64,000 nucleotides of DNA. Source: Actinomadura parmotrematis (GTDB lineage Bacteria > Actinomycetota > Actinomycetes > Streptosporangiales > Streptosporangiaceae). The position numbers and the translations under genes were made by a program. The notes under the pieces were generated by a model, which was not told the origin of the DNA, made no database searches, and worked only from the letters and a program-made list of their open reading frames with translations. Within the stretch, counting starts at the first letter, position 1; each line of letters begins with the position of its first letter. Positions 25,446 through 34,049 of the stretch are shown here, one piece after another. The DNA lies in contig NZ_JAIBOA010000009.1 of the NCBI RefSeq assembly GCF_019458805.1, positions 1 to 64,000 on the forward strand. The letters run 5' to 3'.

Positions 25446-25464
25446 GATCCGCCCACGGCGGATC
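25446..25464. promoter_or_regulatory. Candidate PopR-type operator upstream of the clpP pair
   Basis: GATCCGCC-CAC-GGCGGATC is a perfect 8-3-8 palindrome 41 bp before the clpP start. The reported PopR site in Streptomyces lividans, as I recall it, is an 8-3-8 palindrome of the form TGTCTGCC-3N-GGCAGACA. Arm length, spacer and the inner GCC/GGC agree; outer bases differ. Confidence 0.6.
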
Positions 25465-25600
25465 CGCTCTCAGCAGCGCGGCCGCGCTCAGCGGGTCCGT
25501 CCCTCCGCCGTCGTTCCGCAATACTGCGATCATCACGGGAAGAGATGGATGCACCCAAAGCAATCTTGTCATCGCATTGATCGTGCGGGATCATCGTCCG

Positions 25601-26491
25601 ATGGAGCTGAAGCAGATCCGGTACGCCGTCGCCGTCGCCGATACCGGGAACTTCACCCGGGCCGCCGAGCGGTGCCTCGTCGTGCAGTCCGCGCTCAGCC
25701 ACCAGATCGCCCGGCTGGAGCGGGAGCTCGGGGCCAAGCTGTTCGACCGGACCAGCCGGCGGGTGCGGGTGACTCCCGCGGGCGAGGCGTTCCTCGTCGC
25801 GGCGCGCCAGTGCCTGGACGCGGCCGAGCGGGCCGCCGCCGACGTCGCCGCCGCCGTCGGCGAGGTGCGCGGGCGGCTCGCGGTCGGGCTGATCCCGACC
25901 GTCGCGGCAGTCGACGTCCCGGCCGTGCTCCGCGACTTCCGCCGGCGCCACCCCGAGGTCCGCATCAGCCTGCGGGTGGGCGGCAGCGACGAGCTCGTCG
26001 AGCAGGTGCGGGAGGGGGTGGTCGAGGCGGCCTTCCTCGGGCTGCCGGCGACCGCCCGGCCCACCGGCGTGCACGTGCGCGAGCTCGCCCGGGACCGGCT
26101 CGTCGCGGCGGTGCCGCCCGACCACCCCCTCGCGGGAGAGACGTCGATCGCCCTCAGCCGGTTGGCCGCCGAGGCGTTCGTGGACCTGCCGGAGGGGACG
26201 GCGGGCCGCGTCCAGTCCGACCAGGCGTTCGCCGCCGCGGGCGTGCACCGCAGCGTCGCCTTCGAGGTGACGAGCGCGGAGTTCATGGCCCGGCTGATCG
26301 CCGAGGGCCTCGGGGTGGGGCTGCTGCCCGCCAGCTACGTCCCCCGGCTGTCCGGGCTCGCCACCATCGAGATCACCGACGCGTCGGCCCGCGTCGAGTA
26401 CGTGGTGTGGAGCCGGGCGGGCTGCACCCCGGCCGCGCGGGCGTTCCTGGCCCTGCTCGGCATCCCCGACGCGGACGCTCAGGCCCGGTAG
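25601..26491 (+). CDS. LysR family transcriptional regulator
   Basis: A 296-residue LysR protein: winged helix at residues 1-60 (MELKQIRYAVAVADTGNFTRAAERC, VVQSALSHQIARLERELG), then a periplasmic-binding-protein-like effector domain ending VEYVVWSRAGCTPAARAFL. LysR genes usually control a divergent neighbour; here the divergent side is the clpP operon (about 195 bp away) and the convergent side is an MFS exporter overlapping by 13 bp. A link to clpP or the exporter is possible but not shown. The inducer is unknown. Confidence 0.85.
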   Translation: MELKQIRYAVAVADTGNFTRAAERCLVVQSALSHQIARLERELGAKLFDRTSRRVRVTPAGEAFLVAARQCLDAAERAAADVAAAVGEVRGRLAVGLIPTVAAVDVPAVLRDFRRRHPEVRISLRVGGSDELVEQVREGVVEAAFLGLPATARPTGVHVRELARDRLVAAVPPDHPLAGETSIALSRLAAEAFVDLPEGTAGRVQSDQAFAAAGVHRSVAFEVTSAEFMARLIAEGLGVGLLPASYVPRLSGLATIEITDASARVEYVVWSRAGCTPAARAFLALLGIPDADAQAR

Positions 26492-27675
26492 GGGCGGAGG
26501 GCGGCGAGCAGGGCGAGGCCCGTCAGGGCCGCCGCCAGGCCGCACACGCCGCCCCAGCCGCCGGCCGACCAGGCGAGCGGCGCGAGCACGCCGCCGGCGG
26601 CGCCGCCCGCGAAGAACAGCGTCATGAACACGGCGTTGATCCGGCCGCGCGCCTCGGGCCGCAGCTCGTAGCTGATGTTCTGGGAGGCGTTGAGCATGGC
26701 CGTCTGCCCGATGTTGAGCAGGACGATCCCGGCGGCGAGCCAGCCGGCGCCGCCGTCCCGGGCGGGGAGCAGCACCGCCCAGGAGGCGGTGGCGAGCGCC
26801 AGGCCGGTGAGGAGGACGGCGCGGGGGTGCCCGCCGTCCACGAAGCGTCCGGCGAGCGGCATGCAGAGGGGGCCGACGGCGCCGATGAGGCCGGCCAGGC
26901 CGATCGTCGAGGCGCTCCAGCGGTAGGGCGGGCCGTCGAGCAGGAACGTGAGGGTGGCCAGGTGCGCGCTGTACCCGGCCATGCCCAGCGCGGCGACGGC
27001 GACGGGGCGGCGCAGCGCCGGCAGCTCCACGAGCAGCGCGGCGGTGGAGCGCAGCAGGGCGCCCGGACGCGTCCCGGCCGCCGCCGTCGCCGGCAGCGTC
27101 CGCAGCACCGCGACGGCGACGGCCAGCAGGAGCGCGGCGGTGATCCAGTACACCGACCGCCAGCCGGCGACGTCGGCCACCGCCCCGGAGAAGGCGCGGC
27201 CGGCGAGCCCGCCGCCGAGGACCCCGGCCATCACGACGCCGACGTCGCGCGCCCGCCGCTCCGGCGGGCCGATCTCGGCGGCGAAGGGCACGAGGACCTG
27301 GGCGCCGACCGAGGTGACGGCGACGAGCCCGGTCGCCGCGAGCAGCAGCGGCCCGTTGGGGGCGAGGCCGGCCAGGGCCAGCAGCACGCCGGTGGCGGCG
27401 AGCAGCGCCGCCGCGAGGTCGCGGCGCGGGTAGCGGTCGCCGAGCGGGACAAGGAGCGCCAGCCCGAGGGCGTAGCCGATCTGGAAGACCGCCACGACCA
27501 GGCCCGCGACGGTGGCCGACATGTGCAGCTCCGCGCGCAGGACGCCGAGCAGCGGCTGCGCGAAGTAGTTCCCGGCGACGGACAGGCCGGCCGCCAGCGT
27601 CATCACCGGCAGGGCCGCCCGCGGGGCGCGCGGTGCGACGGCGGGGGCGTTCGGAGGGGCGGAGGTGCGCGTCAT
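26479..27675 (-). CDS. MFS transporter, arabinose-efflux (AraJ/YgaY-like) type
   Basis: A 398-residue 12-helix major facilitator. The start AAGLSVAGNYFAQPLLGVL and loop LVPLGDRYPRRDLAA are typical of the small MFS efflux group that includes YgaY/AraJ-like carriers, and NASQNISYELRPEARGRINAVFMTLFF is a strong family stretch in the second half. It likely exports a small metabolite or drug. It is convergent with the LysR gene (13-bp overlap), and the TetR gene at 27741 lies just upstream on the same strand. Substrate unknown. Confidence 0.78.
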   Translation of the reverse strand: MTRTSAPPNAPAVAPRAPRAALPVMTLAAGLSVAGNYFAQPLLGVLRAELHMSATVAGLVVAVFQIGYALGLALLVPLGDRYPRRDLAAALLAATGVLLALAGLAPNGPLLLAATGLVAVTSVGAQVLVPFAAEIGPPERRARDVGVVMAGVLGGGLAGRAFSGAVADVAGWRSVYWITAALLLAVAVAVLRTLPATAAAGTRPGALLRSTAALLVELPALRRPVAVAALGMAGYSAHLATLTFLLDGPPYRWSASTIGLAGLIGAVGPLCMPLAGRFVDGGHPRAVLLTGLALATASWAVLLPARDGGAGWLAAGIVLLNIGQTAMLNASQNISYELRPEARGRINAVFMTLFFAGGAAGGVLAPLAWSAGGWGGVCGLAAALTGLALLAALRPYRA

Positions 27676-27740
27676 GGACCCATGATCGGCCCGCTTCTAT
27701 CCATGAGTCCAAGTCATTCTTTTCATTCGATCGATCTGTA

Positions 27741-28364
27741 TCAACGATCGTTTGGCGCGGGCGCGACGCCGGTGCGGAGGGCGGTGAAGAGGCGGTCGAA
27801 GCGGGCGCGGTGGTCGGCGAGGACGGCGTCCCGGGGGTCGCCGGCGACGAGGCGGCGCGCGGTCTCCACCAGGACGGCGCCGTAGCCGGCGATGAAGAAG
27901 GCGGCAAGCAGCGTCGCGTCGCCGTCGAAGGCCGGGTCGCGGTCCAGCTCCCCGGCGAGAACGGCCTGGAGCTCGGCGGCGATCTCCCGGGCGCGGGCGA
28001 GGAGGGCGGGCGAGCCCGCGACGGTCCGGAAGAAGGGGACGGACCGGTCGTTGAGGCCCGAGAGCGGGTGGCGCTCGTCGAGGAGGCGCCGGGCGGCGGC
28101 GTGCAGGGCGTCCAGCGCGTCGGTGCCCGGCGCCCGGTCGCGGACCGCCGCGCGCAGCAGGCCGGCGGCGTCGGCCGAGCGGTCCAGGAAAAGGTCCTCC
28201 TTGCGCGGGAAGTGCTTGAACACCGTCACGCTCGACACCCCGGCCGCGCGGGCGACCTCGGCGACGGTCACCGCGTCGAAGCCGCGCTCGTGGAACAGGC
28301 CCGCGGCGATCTCGGCGATCCTCGCCCGCGTCCGCGGCCCGCCCCGCGCGTCGGTCCTGGCCAT
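27741..28364 (-). CDS. TetR family repressor of the divergent MFS efflux gene
   Basis: A 207-residue TetR regulator: helix-turn-helix at about residues 10-57 (RARIAEIAAGLFHERGFDAV, VAEVARAAGVSSVTVFKHFPRKEDLF), then an all-helical ligand domain. The ATG at 28364 follows GAGGGGG; 13 extra codons upstream are not needed. It is divergent from the 14-helix MFS pump at 28467 with a TetR-like palindrome between, the classic arrangement in which pump substrate releases the repressor. The ligand is unknown. Confidence 0.85.
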   Translation of the reverse strand: MARTDARGGPRTRARIAEIAAGLFHERGFDAVTVAEVARAAGVSSVTVFKHFPRKEDLFLDRSADAAGLLRAAVRDRAPGTDALDALHAAARRLLDERHPLSGLNDRSVPFFRTVAGSPALLARAREIAAELQAVLAGELDRDPAFDGDATLLAAFFIAGYGAVLVETARRLVAGDPRDAVLADHRARFDRLFTALRTGVAPAPNDR

Positions 28365-28386
28365 CGGACCCCCTCTGTGTTGTGCG

Positions 28387-28398
28387 ACTAAACTTAGT
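28387..28398. promoter_or_regulatory. Candidate TetR operator
   Basis: ACTAAACTTAGT is a palindrome with 5-bp arms and a 2-bp centre, in the only A+T-rich stretch of the 102-bp gap between the divergent repressor and pump genes. A related half site, CCTAGT, follows at 28406-28411, so the full operator may be longer. Confidence 0.5.
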
Positions 28399-28466
28399 GA
28401 CATAACCTAGTGGTGCCGTCCCCGGGACGGACCACCGCCATTCTCGCCACCCCGAGGGAGTTCTCC

Positions 28467-29885
28467 ATGCTCATGACCCAGGCCCCGCCGCGCTCGCTGC
28501 GGGAAGCGTGGCCGGCCCTCGCCGGGCTGTCCGCCGTGTTCCTGTTCGAGATGCTCGACACCTCGATCCTCACCGTCGCGCTGCCCACGATCGGCCGCGA
28601 CCTGCACGCCTCCACGACCGCCCTCCAGTGGGCGACCGGCGCCTACACCGTCGTGTTCGGCGGGCTCATGCTCGCCTTCGGCGCGGTCGCCGACCGGTTC
28701 GGGCGGCGGCGCGTCATGCTCGCCGGGCTCGTCCTGCTCGGCGCGGCGAGCCTGGCGACCGCGCTCGTCGCCTCGGTGGGGCAGCTCATCGCGGTGCGGG
28801 CGGTCATGGGGGTCGCGGCCGCGATGACCACGCCGGGGTCGATGGCGCTGGCCTTCCGGCTGTTCGAGGAGGACCGCCTGCGCGTCCGCGCGATGACGCT
28901 GATCTCGACGGTCGGCCTGGCCGGGCTCGCGGTCGGCCCGACCGCCGGCGGCTTCGTCCTCGCGGTCGCGCCGTGGCAGGCGCTGCTGCTGGTGAACGTG
29001 CCGATCGCCGCGCTCGCGTTCGCCGGCGTGCGGTCCGGGATCGCCGCCGACGACGCGGCCGGCCTGCACCGCGCTCCGGTGGACGTCGCGGGCGCGCTGC
29101 TCGGCACGGCGACGATCGTCCTCGCGCTCGTCGCGCCGACGCTGTTCGTCGGCGGGGGCGCGGGGTCGTGGGGCGCGTGGGCGGCGACGGCGGCGGCCGT
29201 CGCGGGGGCCGTGCTGTTCGTCCTGCGCGAGCGTTCGGCGCGGCATCCGCTGCTCGATCTCGGGCTGGTGACCCGTCCCCTGGTGTCGAGCGGGCTGGCG
29301 TTCAAGGCCGCGGCCGGGCTGGCGACCGCGGGCCTCGGCTACCTGGTCACGCTGCACCTCCAGCTCGCCTGGGGATGGTCGCCCGGTCTCGCCGCCCTCG
29401 GAATGCTGCCGCAGGTCGTGGTGCTCGTCGCGGGCGGCGCGCTCGTCGACCCGTTCGTGCGGCGGGTCGGCCTGGAGCGGGCCGCGTGGCTGAGCGCGGC
29501 GGCGGTCGTGTGCGGGCTCGGCGTCTACGGCCTGCTCGGGCGGTCCGGGTACGGGTGGGTCGCGGTCGCGCTCGTCCTCGTGGCGGCCGGGATGCGCGTC
29601 GTCGGCGTCGTGGCGGGCGTCAACGTGCTGCGCGGCCTGCCCGAGGAGCGGACGACGGTCGGCGCGGCTCTCACCGACACCGTCACCCAGGTCGCCTCGG
29701 GCGCCGGCATCGCGGTCGCCGGGACCGTCCTCGCGGCGCTGTTCGCGGGCGACGTCGCCGCGCCGTCCTGGACCGCGCGGCAGGCCGCGCAGTTCCAGGA
29801 CGCCGTGACGGTCGGGGGCCTCGCGCTCACGGCCCTGTCCGCGGCGCTCGTCGGCTGGGGCTTCGCCCGCGCGCGGCGGCCGTGA
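28467..29885 (+). CDS. MFS drug efflux transporter (DHA2-type, 14-helix)
   Basis: A 472-residue proton-driven multidrug exporter of the DHA2 group. Motif A reads LAFGAVADRFGRRRVMLAG, motif C-like glycine-rich helix 5 includes LAGLAVGPTAGGFVLAVAP, and the first helix carries FEMLDTSILTVALPTIGRDL, the family's usual D1-type signature. The ATG at 28467 is preceded by GAGGGAG. Control by the divergent TetR gene is likely. Known relatives export quaternary ammonium compounds or antibiotics; which one here is open. Confidence 0.82.
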   Translation: MLMTQAPPRSLREAWPALAGLSAVFLFEMLDTSILTVALPTIGRDLHASTTALQWATGAYTVVFGGLMLAFGAVADRFGRRRVMLAGLVLLGAASLATALVASVGQLIAVRAVMGVAAAMTTPGSMALAFRLFEEDRLRVRAMTLISTVGLAGLAVGPTAGGFVLAVAPWQALLLVNVPIAALAFAGVRSGIAADDAAGLHRAPVDVAGALLGTATIVLALVAPTLFVGGGAGSWGAWAATAAAVAGAVLFVLRERSARHPLLDLGLVTRPLVSSGLAFKAAAGLATAGLGYLVTLHLQLAWGWSPGLAALGMLPQVVVLVAGGALVDPFVRRVGLERAAWLSAAAVVCGLGVYGLLGRSGYGWVAVALVLVAAGMRVVGVVAGVNVLRGLPEERTTVGAALTDTVTQVASGAGIAVAGTVLAALFAGDVAAPSWTARQAAQFQDAVTVGGLALTALSAALVGWGFARARRP

Positions 29886-29886
29886 C

Positions 29887-30249
29887 TCAGGCGCCGGGGG
29901 TGACGAACTCGGGCTGGTCGAGCACGCGCAGCCAGCTCCCGTCGGGCTGGCGCCGGACGACCTGCGCGCGGGCCCCGGCGCCGTCCCTCGGCGGCGTCGA
30001 GGTGAGCGCGATGTCACCGCTGATCAGCGTGGGCAGCGGCTCCTCCTGCTCGAAGCGCGGCCGGTTCGCCAGCACCTTCGCCCACAGGTCGCGGATGGCC
30101 TCCCGGCCGACCGTCTGACTCCCGGGCGGGTAGGCCAGCACCGCGTCCTCCGCATAGAGGGCGGCGACCCCGTCGGCGTCGCCGGCGTTGGAGCGCTCGA
30201 CGAACAGGCGGGTGATGTCCTCGGGCCGCATCGCTTTCTCGTATCCCAT
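29887..30249 (-). CDS. SnoaL/NTF2-like nuclear transport factor 2 family protein
   Basis: A 120-residue NTF2-like cone fold: ITRLFVERSNAGDADGVAALYAEDAVLAYPPGS is the classic opening (helices then first strand), followed by GREAIRDLWAKVLANRP and a beta-sheet ending WLRVLDQPEF. Such proteins bind small ligands or act as isomerases/hydratases, and also occur as SgcJ/EcaC-type proteins. It ends 2 bp after the convergent MFS stop. The ATG at 30249 has only a poor ribosome site. No substrate can be named. Confidence 0.75.
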   Translation of the reverse strand: MGYEKAMRPEDITRLFVERSNAGDADGVAALYAEDAVLAYPPGSQTVGREAIRDLWAKVLANRPRFEQEEPLPTLISGDIALTSTPPRDGAGARAQVVRRQPDGSWLRVLDQPEFVTPGA

Positions 30250-30325
30250 GGCTTCAAGCCTGCCCCGGGGCCCCATCAGAAGTCCAACAGATGGTTGTGA
30301 TGGGAACGAGAAGCGGAAGTGATGG

Positions 30326-31117
30326 CTACCGGCGGCCGACGCCCGCCAGCATGGGCAGGCCCGCCATGTTCTCCGGGACCTCGGCCGGCTCCCGCTGCCA
30401 CTCCCCGAGCGGCACGAGGCCCGGCTCCACGAGGGTGAAGCCGTCGAAGAACGCGGCGATCTCGGCCTCGGTGCGCGGCGTCCCGCGGTCGGTCGCGGTC
30501 TTGTAGCGCTGCACGGCCTCCCGGATCTCCTCGCTGATCAGGCCGTGCGAGATCGCCAGGTGACCGCCGGGCGCCATCGCGTCCCGGAACGCCGCCACGA
30601 CGCCGTGCGCGTCCTCCTCGGGGGACAGGAAGTGCAGCGAGGCGACGAACAGGACGCCCACCGGCCGCCCGAAGTCGATCAGCTCGCGCACCGCCGGGTC
30701 GTCCAGGATCGCGGCGGGCTCGCTCATGTCGGCCTGGAGCATGCGGGTGCCGGTGCCGGCCAGCAGGGCGTTGCCGTGGCTCACCACGACCGGGTCGTTG
30801 TCGACGTAGACGACCCGCGCGTCCGGGTTCAGCGCCTGCGCCACCTGGTGCACGTTGTTCTCGGTCGGCAGGCCGGCGCCGACGTCGACGAACTGGTCGA
30901 CCCCCTGCTCCACCATGAAGCGGACCGAGCGGCGGATGAACCGCCGGTTGGCGATCGCGGCGTCCGCGGCGCGCGGCCACGCCTCCAGCATCCGCTCGGC
31001 GAGGAGCCGGTCGGCCTCCAGGGTGTCCTTGCCGCCGAGGAGGTGGTTGTAGGCGCGGGCGATGTTCGGCGGCGCGGCCCCCTGCGAGGGCAGCGGTCCC
31101 GAGTCGTCAGAAGCCAT
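30326..31117 (-). CDS. DUF574-type SAM-dependent methyltransferase
   Basis: A 263-residue Rossmann methyltransferase of the actinobacterial DUF574 (Methyltransf_19) family. The lead NIARAYNHLLGGKDTLEADR, the SAM loop QFVDVGAGLPTENNVHQVA and VVYVDNDPVVVSHGNALLA are family hallmarks. These genes are abundant in Streptomyces and Actinomadura, often near DUF397 or HTH genes, yet their substrates are unknown. A close relative lies at 33182-34006. The ATG at 31117 is chosen because the conserved region begins soon after; 12 upstream codons are spare. Confidence 0.8.
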   Translation of the reverse strand: MASDDSGPLPSQGAAPPNIARAYNHLLGGKDTLEADRLLAERMLEAWPRAADAAIANRRFIRRSVRFMVEQGVDQFVDVGAGLPTENNVHQVAQALNPDARVVYVDNDPVVVSHGNALLAGTGTRMLQADMSEPAAILDDPAVRELIDFGRPVGVLFVASLHFLSPEEDAHGVVAAFRDAMAPGGHLAISHGLISEEIREAVQRYKTATDRGTPRTEAEIAAFFDGFTLVEPGLVPLGEWQREPAEVPENMAGLPMLAGVGRR

Positions 31118-31185
31118 GGCCGCCTCCCTGGCGCAGATCATCCGGCAGCCCACAAACTACAGCGTTCCCGTCCTTCTGGACGGCG

Positions 31186-31644
31186 TTAGGGATCGAGAGG
31201 GTCGAGGACCCGGTTGTGCGCGTGCTGGTAGATCACCGAGGTGCGGAACCCGACGACCTCGCGGCGCCCGGTGAACTTGTCCATGAGGAAGCCGTGCAGG
31301 TGGTCCACGCCGGGCACCGCGACGTGCACGATCATGTCGTCGCCGCCGGTGACGACGTAGACGGTGACGACCTCGGGCAGCCCGGCGGCGTAGGACTTGA
31401 ACCCCTCGATGACCGGCCGGCTGAGCGGCCGGATCTGGAAGTGGACGAGCGCCTGGACGTGGCGGTTCAGCGCGGCCGGGTCGACCGCGGCGTGGTAGCC
31501 GGTGATCACCCCGCGGGCGCGCAGCGCGCGGACGCGCTCCAGGCAGGTCGACGGGGCGATGCCGAGCGCGCGGGCGAGGTCGCGGTTGGTCTGCCGCGCA
31601 TCGCGCTGCAGATGCCGCACGATCGCCGAATCAAGTTCGTCCAT
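31186..31644 (-). CDS. Lrp/AsnC family regulator, probably of the divergent amino-acid dehydrogenase
   Basis: A 152-residue Lrp/AsnC protein: helix-turn-helix in residues 1-55 (LDSAIVRHLQRDARQTNRDLARALG, STCLERVRALRARGVITGYHA) and a RAM effector domain (HVQALVHFQIRP...VVTGGDDMIVHVAVPG). It is divergent from a Leu/Val-type dehydrogenase at 31723, which fits control of branched-chain amino acid breakdown, as for BkdR in other bacteria. GGAAC-N9-GTTC in the 78-bp gap could be its site, though this was not tested. Confidence 0.85.
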   Translation of the reverse strand: MDELDSAIVRHLQRDARQTNRDLARALGIAPSTCLERVRALRARGVITGYHAAVDPAALNRHVQALVHFQIRPLSRPVIEGFKSYAAGLPEVVTVYVVTGGDDMIVHVAVPGVDHLHGFLMDKFTGRREVVGFRTSVIYQHAHNRVLDPLDP

Positions 31645-31722
31645 GACCGGGATGATAGGACCGGAACCGTTTTTCGTTCGGCGAGCGTTCTCCAGAGCCG
31701 TGGCGGCGGCTAGCTTCGCGGC

Positions 31723-32805
31723 ATGGATGCCGTACTTGAGCGAGCACTCGTCGCCCCCACCCATGAGCTGGTGCAGGTCGTGCGCGGCCGCCGCAGCGGG
31801 CTGGCCGTCACCCTCGCGATCCACTCCAGCGCCCTCGGACCGGCCGCCGGCGGGTGCCGGATCGTCCACTACCCCGACCCCGCCGCCCCCGTGACGGACG
31901 CGCTGCGGCTGTCGGCGGCGATGACCGTCAAGAACGCGCTGGCCGGCCTGGACAACGGCGGCGGCAAGGCGGTCGTCGCGCTGCCCACCCCCGAGCGGCC
32001 GGCCGGCGCCGCGCGCGCCGCGCTGCTGCACGACGTGGGCGACGCGATCGAGGCGCTCGGCGGCCGCTACGTCACCGGCCCGGACGTCGGCAGCGGCCCG
32101 GCCGACATGGCCGTGATCGGCGAGCGCACCGCGCACGTGTGCTGCCGTCCCGCCGCCGACGGCGGCAGCGGCGACTCCTCCCCGCACACCGCGCGCGGCG
32201 TCCTGGCCGCGCTCGGCGCGGTGGTCGAGGAGGCGTTCGGCTCCCCCGGCCTCGCCGGCCGGACCTTCGGGGTGATCGGCCTCGGCGCGGTCGGCGCGCG
32301 GGTGGCGCGGCTGCTGCGCGAGGCCGGCGCGCGGCTGACGGTGACCGACGTCGCCCCCGCCGCCCGCGGCCTCGCCGCGGAGCTCGGCGCGACCTGGGCG
32401 GACCCGGGCGACGCCCTCGCCGCGCCCGTCGACGTCCTGGTGCCCGCCGCGCTCGGCGGCCTGCTGACGCCCCGCACGGTGCCGCTGCTGCGCTGCGCCG
32501 CCGTCGCCGGTCCGGCCAACAACCAGCTCGACGCGCCGGGCACCGCCGACCTCCTCGCGGACCGGGGCGTCCTCTGGGCGCCGGACGTCGTGGTGAGCGC
32601 GGGCGGCGTCGTCCACGCGACCGGCGTCGAGCTGCGCCGCGAGCCGCCGGAGCGGTCGGCCGAGCGCGTCGACGGCATCGCCGCGACGCTCCGCGAGGTC
32701 TTCCGCCTGGCCCGCGCCGAGCGGATCACCCCCGCCGCCGCGGCCGACCGGCTCGCCGCGCTGCGCGTCCGCCGGGCCGCCTCCGGCACCGTCCGGGAGG
32801 GCTGA
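31723..32805 (+). CDS. Leu/Val/Phe-type amino acid dehydrogenase (probable valine dehydrogenase)
   Basis: A 360-residue member of the Glu/Leu/Phe/Val dehydrogenase family that deaminates an L-amino acid with NAD. The catalytic lysines lie in SAAMTVKNALAGLDNGGGKA (near residues 70-85), the nucleotide loop is GVIGLGAVGARVA, and PAANNQ-like text appears as GPANNQLD. Its length suits Leu/Val enzymes rather than larger GDHs. A divergent Lrp gene supports branched-chain amino acid use. TAGCTT at 31711-31716, six bases before the ATG, suggests leaderless initiation. Valine versus leucine or phenylalanine cannot be settled. Confidence 0.82.
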   Translation: MDAVLERALVAPTHELVQVVRGRRSGLAVTLAIHSSALGPAAGGCRIVHYPDPAAPVTDALRLSAAMTVKNALAGLDNGGGKAVVALPTPERPAGAARAALLHDVGDAIEALGGRYVTGPDVGSGPADMAVIGERTAHVCCRPAADGGSGDSSPHTARGVLAALGAVVEEAFGSPGLAGRTFGVIGLGAVGARVARLLREAGARLTVTDVAPAARGLAAELGATWADPGDALAAPVDVLVPAALGGLLTPRTVPLLRCAAVAGPANNQLDAPGTADLLADRGVLWAPDVVVSAGGVVHATGVELRREPPERSAERVDGIAATLREVFRLARAERITPAAAADRLAALRVRRAASGTVREG

Positions 32806-32809
32806 GCCG

Positions 32810-33163
32810 ATGGCCAATCGCTGGATCGGCGTGACCGTCGACTGCGTCGACGTGGAGCGGGTGGCGGCGTTCTGGAGCGCCCTGCTGGACCGCGAGCCGG
32901 GCCCGACCCGGCCCGGCTGGGTCTACCTCGGCCGCCACGACGACCCGCAGCCCCGGCTGGTCTTCCAGCCGGTGGCGACGCCCAAGGAGGGCAAGGTCCG
33001 CCTGCACCTGGACGTCCTGGTCGACGACATCGACGCCGGGATCGCCCAGGTCGTCGCGCTGGGCGGCCGCCCCACCGGCGAGCGGCACGACTACGACGAG
33101 GGCGTGGTCGTGGTGATGGAGGACCCGGAGGGCCACGAGTTCTGCCTGTCCCAGTTCTACTGA
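32810..33163 (+). CDS. VOC family protein
   Basis: A 117-residue glyoxalase-fold protein: WIGVTVDCVDVERVAAFWSALL opens the first module, VRLHLDVLVDDIDAGIAQVVALGG the second, and VVMEDPEGHEFCLSQFY is the standard closing strand of the actinobacterial VOC group (DUF with pfam glyoxalase-like domain). It starts 4 bp after the dehydrogenase, so they are probably co-transcribed. Enzymatic activity is uncertain, since the usual metal-binding first His is not seen. Confidence 0.8.
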   Translation: MANRWIGVTVDCVDVERVAAFWSALLDREPGPTRPGWVYLGRHDDPQPRLVFQPVATPKEGKVRLHLDVLVDDIDAGIAQVVALGGRPTGERHDYDEGVVVVMEDPEGHEFCLSQFY

Positions 33164-33181
33164 CGAGGAGCGCGGCGCCTG

Positions 33182-34006
33182 TCAGGGTTTGCGGCCGATG
33201 CCGCCGACGGCCCAGGTCGACTGCGGGTCGGGGGCGGCCCCGCCGTCGTCGGGGCGCCACCGGTGCACCGGGACCAGGCCGGGCGGCAGCAGGTCCACGC
33301 CGCGCATCAGCTCCGCCACCTCGGCGGCGGTCCGCAGGTTGGCGCGGGTGGTGGCGCCCCGGACGGTCCCGTTGTCCTGGTAGAGGTCCGCGAGCCGGGC
33401 GGTCGTCTCGGGGGCGGGGTCGCTGATGGCGTGCGACAGCAGCAGCAGGCTCCCGGCGGGCACCCGGGCCAGCAGCCCCTGCACGATGCGGTCGGCCACG
33501 TCGTCCTCGGGGATGACGGCGAGGGTGGCGTGCAGGACGAGCCCGACCGGCTCCCCCGGTTCGAGGACCGGGGCGACGGCGGGGTCGTCCATCAGCGCGT
33601 CGGGGTCGCGGGCGTCGGCGAGCAGGATGCGCGACGGCCCGTCGAGGCCGAACTCCGACGCCGCGTGCGCCGCCACGACCGGGTCGTTGTCGACGCAGAC
33701 CAGCCGGTACCCGGGCGCGATCTCCTGGAGGATCTCGTGGGTGCTGCCCTGGGTGGGCAGCCCGCAGCCCACGTCGAGGAACCGCCGGACGCCCTCAGCG
33801 ACCATCGCCTCCACCGCGCGGCGCTGGAACCGGCGCGCGTACCCCACGGCCAGCCGCAGGTCGGGCGCGATCCGCAGGGCCTGCTCGGCGGCCGCGCGGT
33901 CCACGGCGAAGTTGTCCTTGCCGCCGCGCAGGTAGTCGAGGATGCGCGCCTCGTTGGGAACATCGGGGTGGAAGCCCGCGTGCTCGCCGGTCCGTGATGA
34001 GGGCAT
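33182..34006 (-). CDS. DUF574-type SAM-dependent methyltransferase, second copy
   Basis: A 274-residue protein of the same family as the one at 30326-31117: EARILDYLRGGKDNFAVDRA, RFLDVGCGLPTQGSTHEILQ and LVCVDNDPVVAAHAASEFGL match in order. The C-terminus ends with a short VHRWRPDDGG segment and AVGGIGRK. It is convergent with the VOC gene and divergent from a phosphotransferase-like gene at 34050. No substrate is known. Two family members 2 kb apart may be paralogues of an old duplication or part of a strain-specific methylation set. Confidence 0.8.
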   Translation of the reverse strand: MPSSRTGEHAGFHPDVPNEARILDYLRGGKDNFAVDRAAAEQALRIAPDLRLAVGYARRFQRRAVEAMVAEGVRRFLDVGCGLPTQGSTHEILQEIAPGYRLVCVDNDPVVAAHAASEFGLDGPSRILLADARDPDALMDDPAVAPVLEPGEPVGLVLHATLAVIPEDDVADRIVQGLLARVPAGSLLLLSHAISDPAPETTARLADLYQDNGTVRGATTRANLRTAAEVAELMRGVDLLPPGLVPVHRWRPDDGGAAPDPQSTWAVGGIGRKP

Positions 34007-34049
34007 CCGCCGACGGTAGTGCCGTACACGCCTTTTGGGGGTGCAGGTC

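Noticed and set aside
24779..27907. Minus-strand frame of over 1,000 codons running upstream of the active-Ser clpP.
   Set aside because: Only the last 208 codons are ClpP. The upstream part is antisense or out-of-frame over the LysR and MFS genes and has no recognisable domain.
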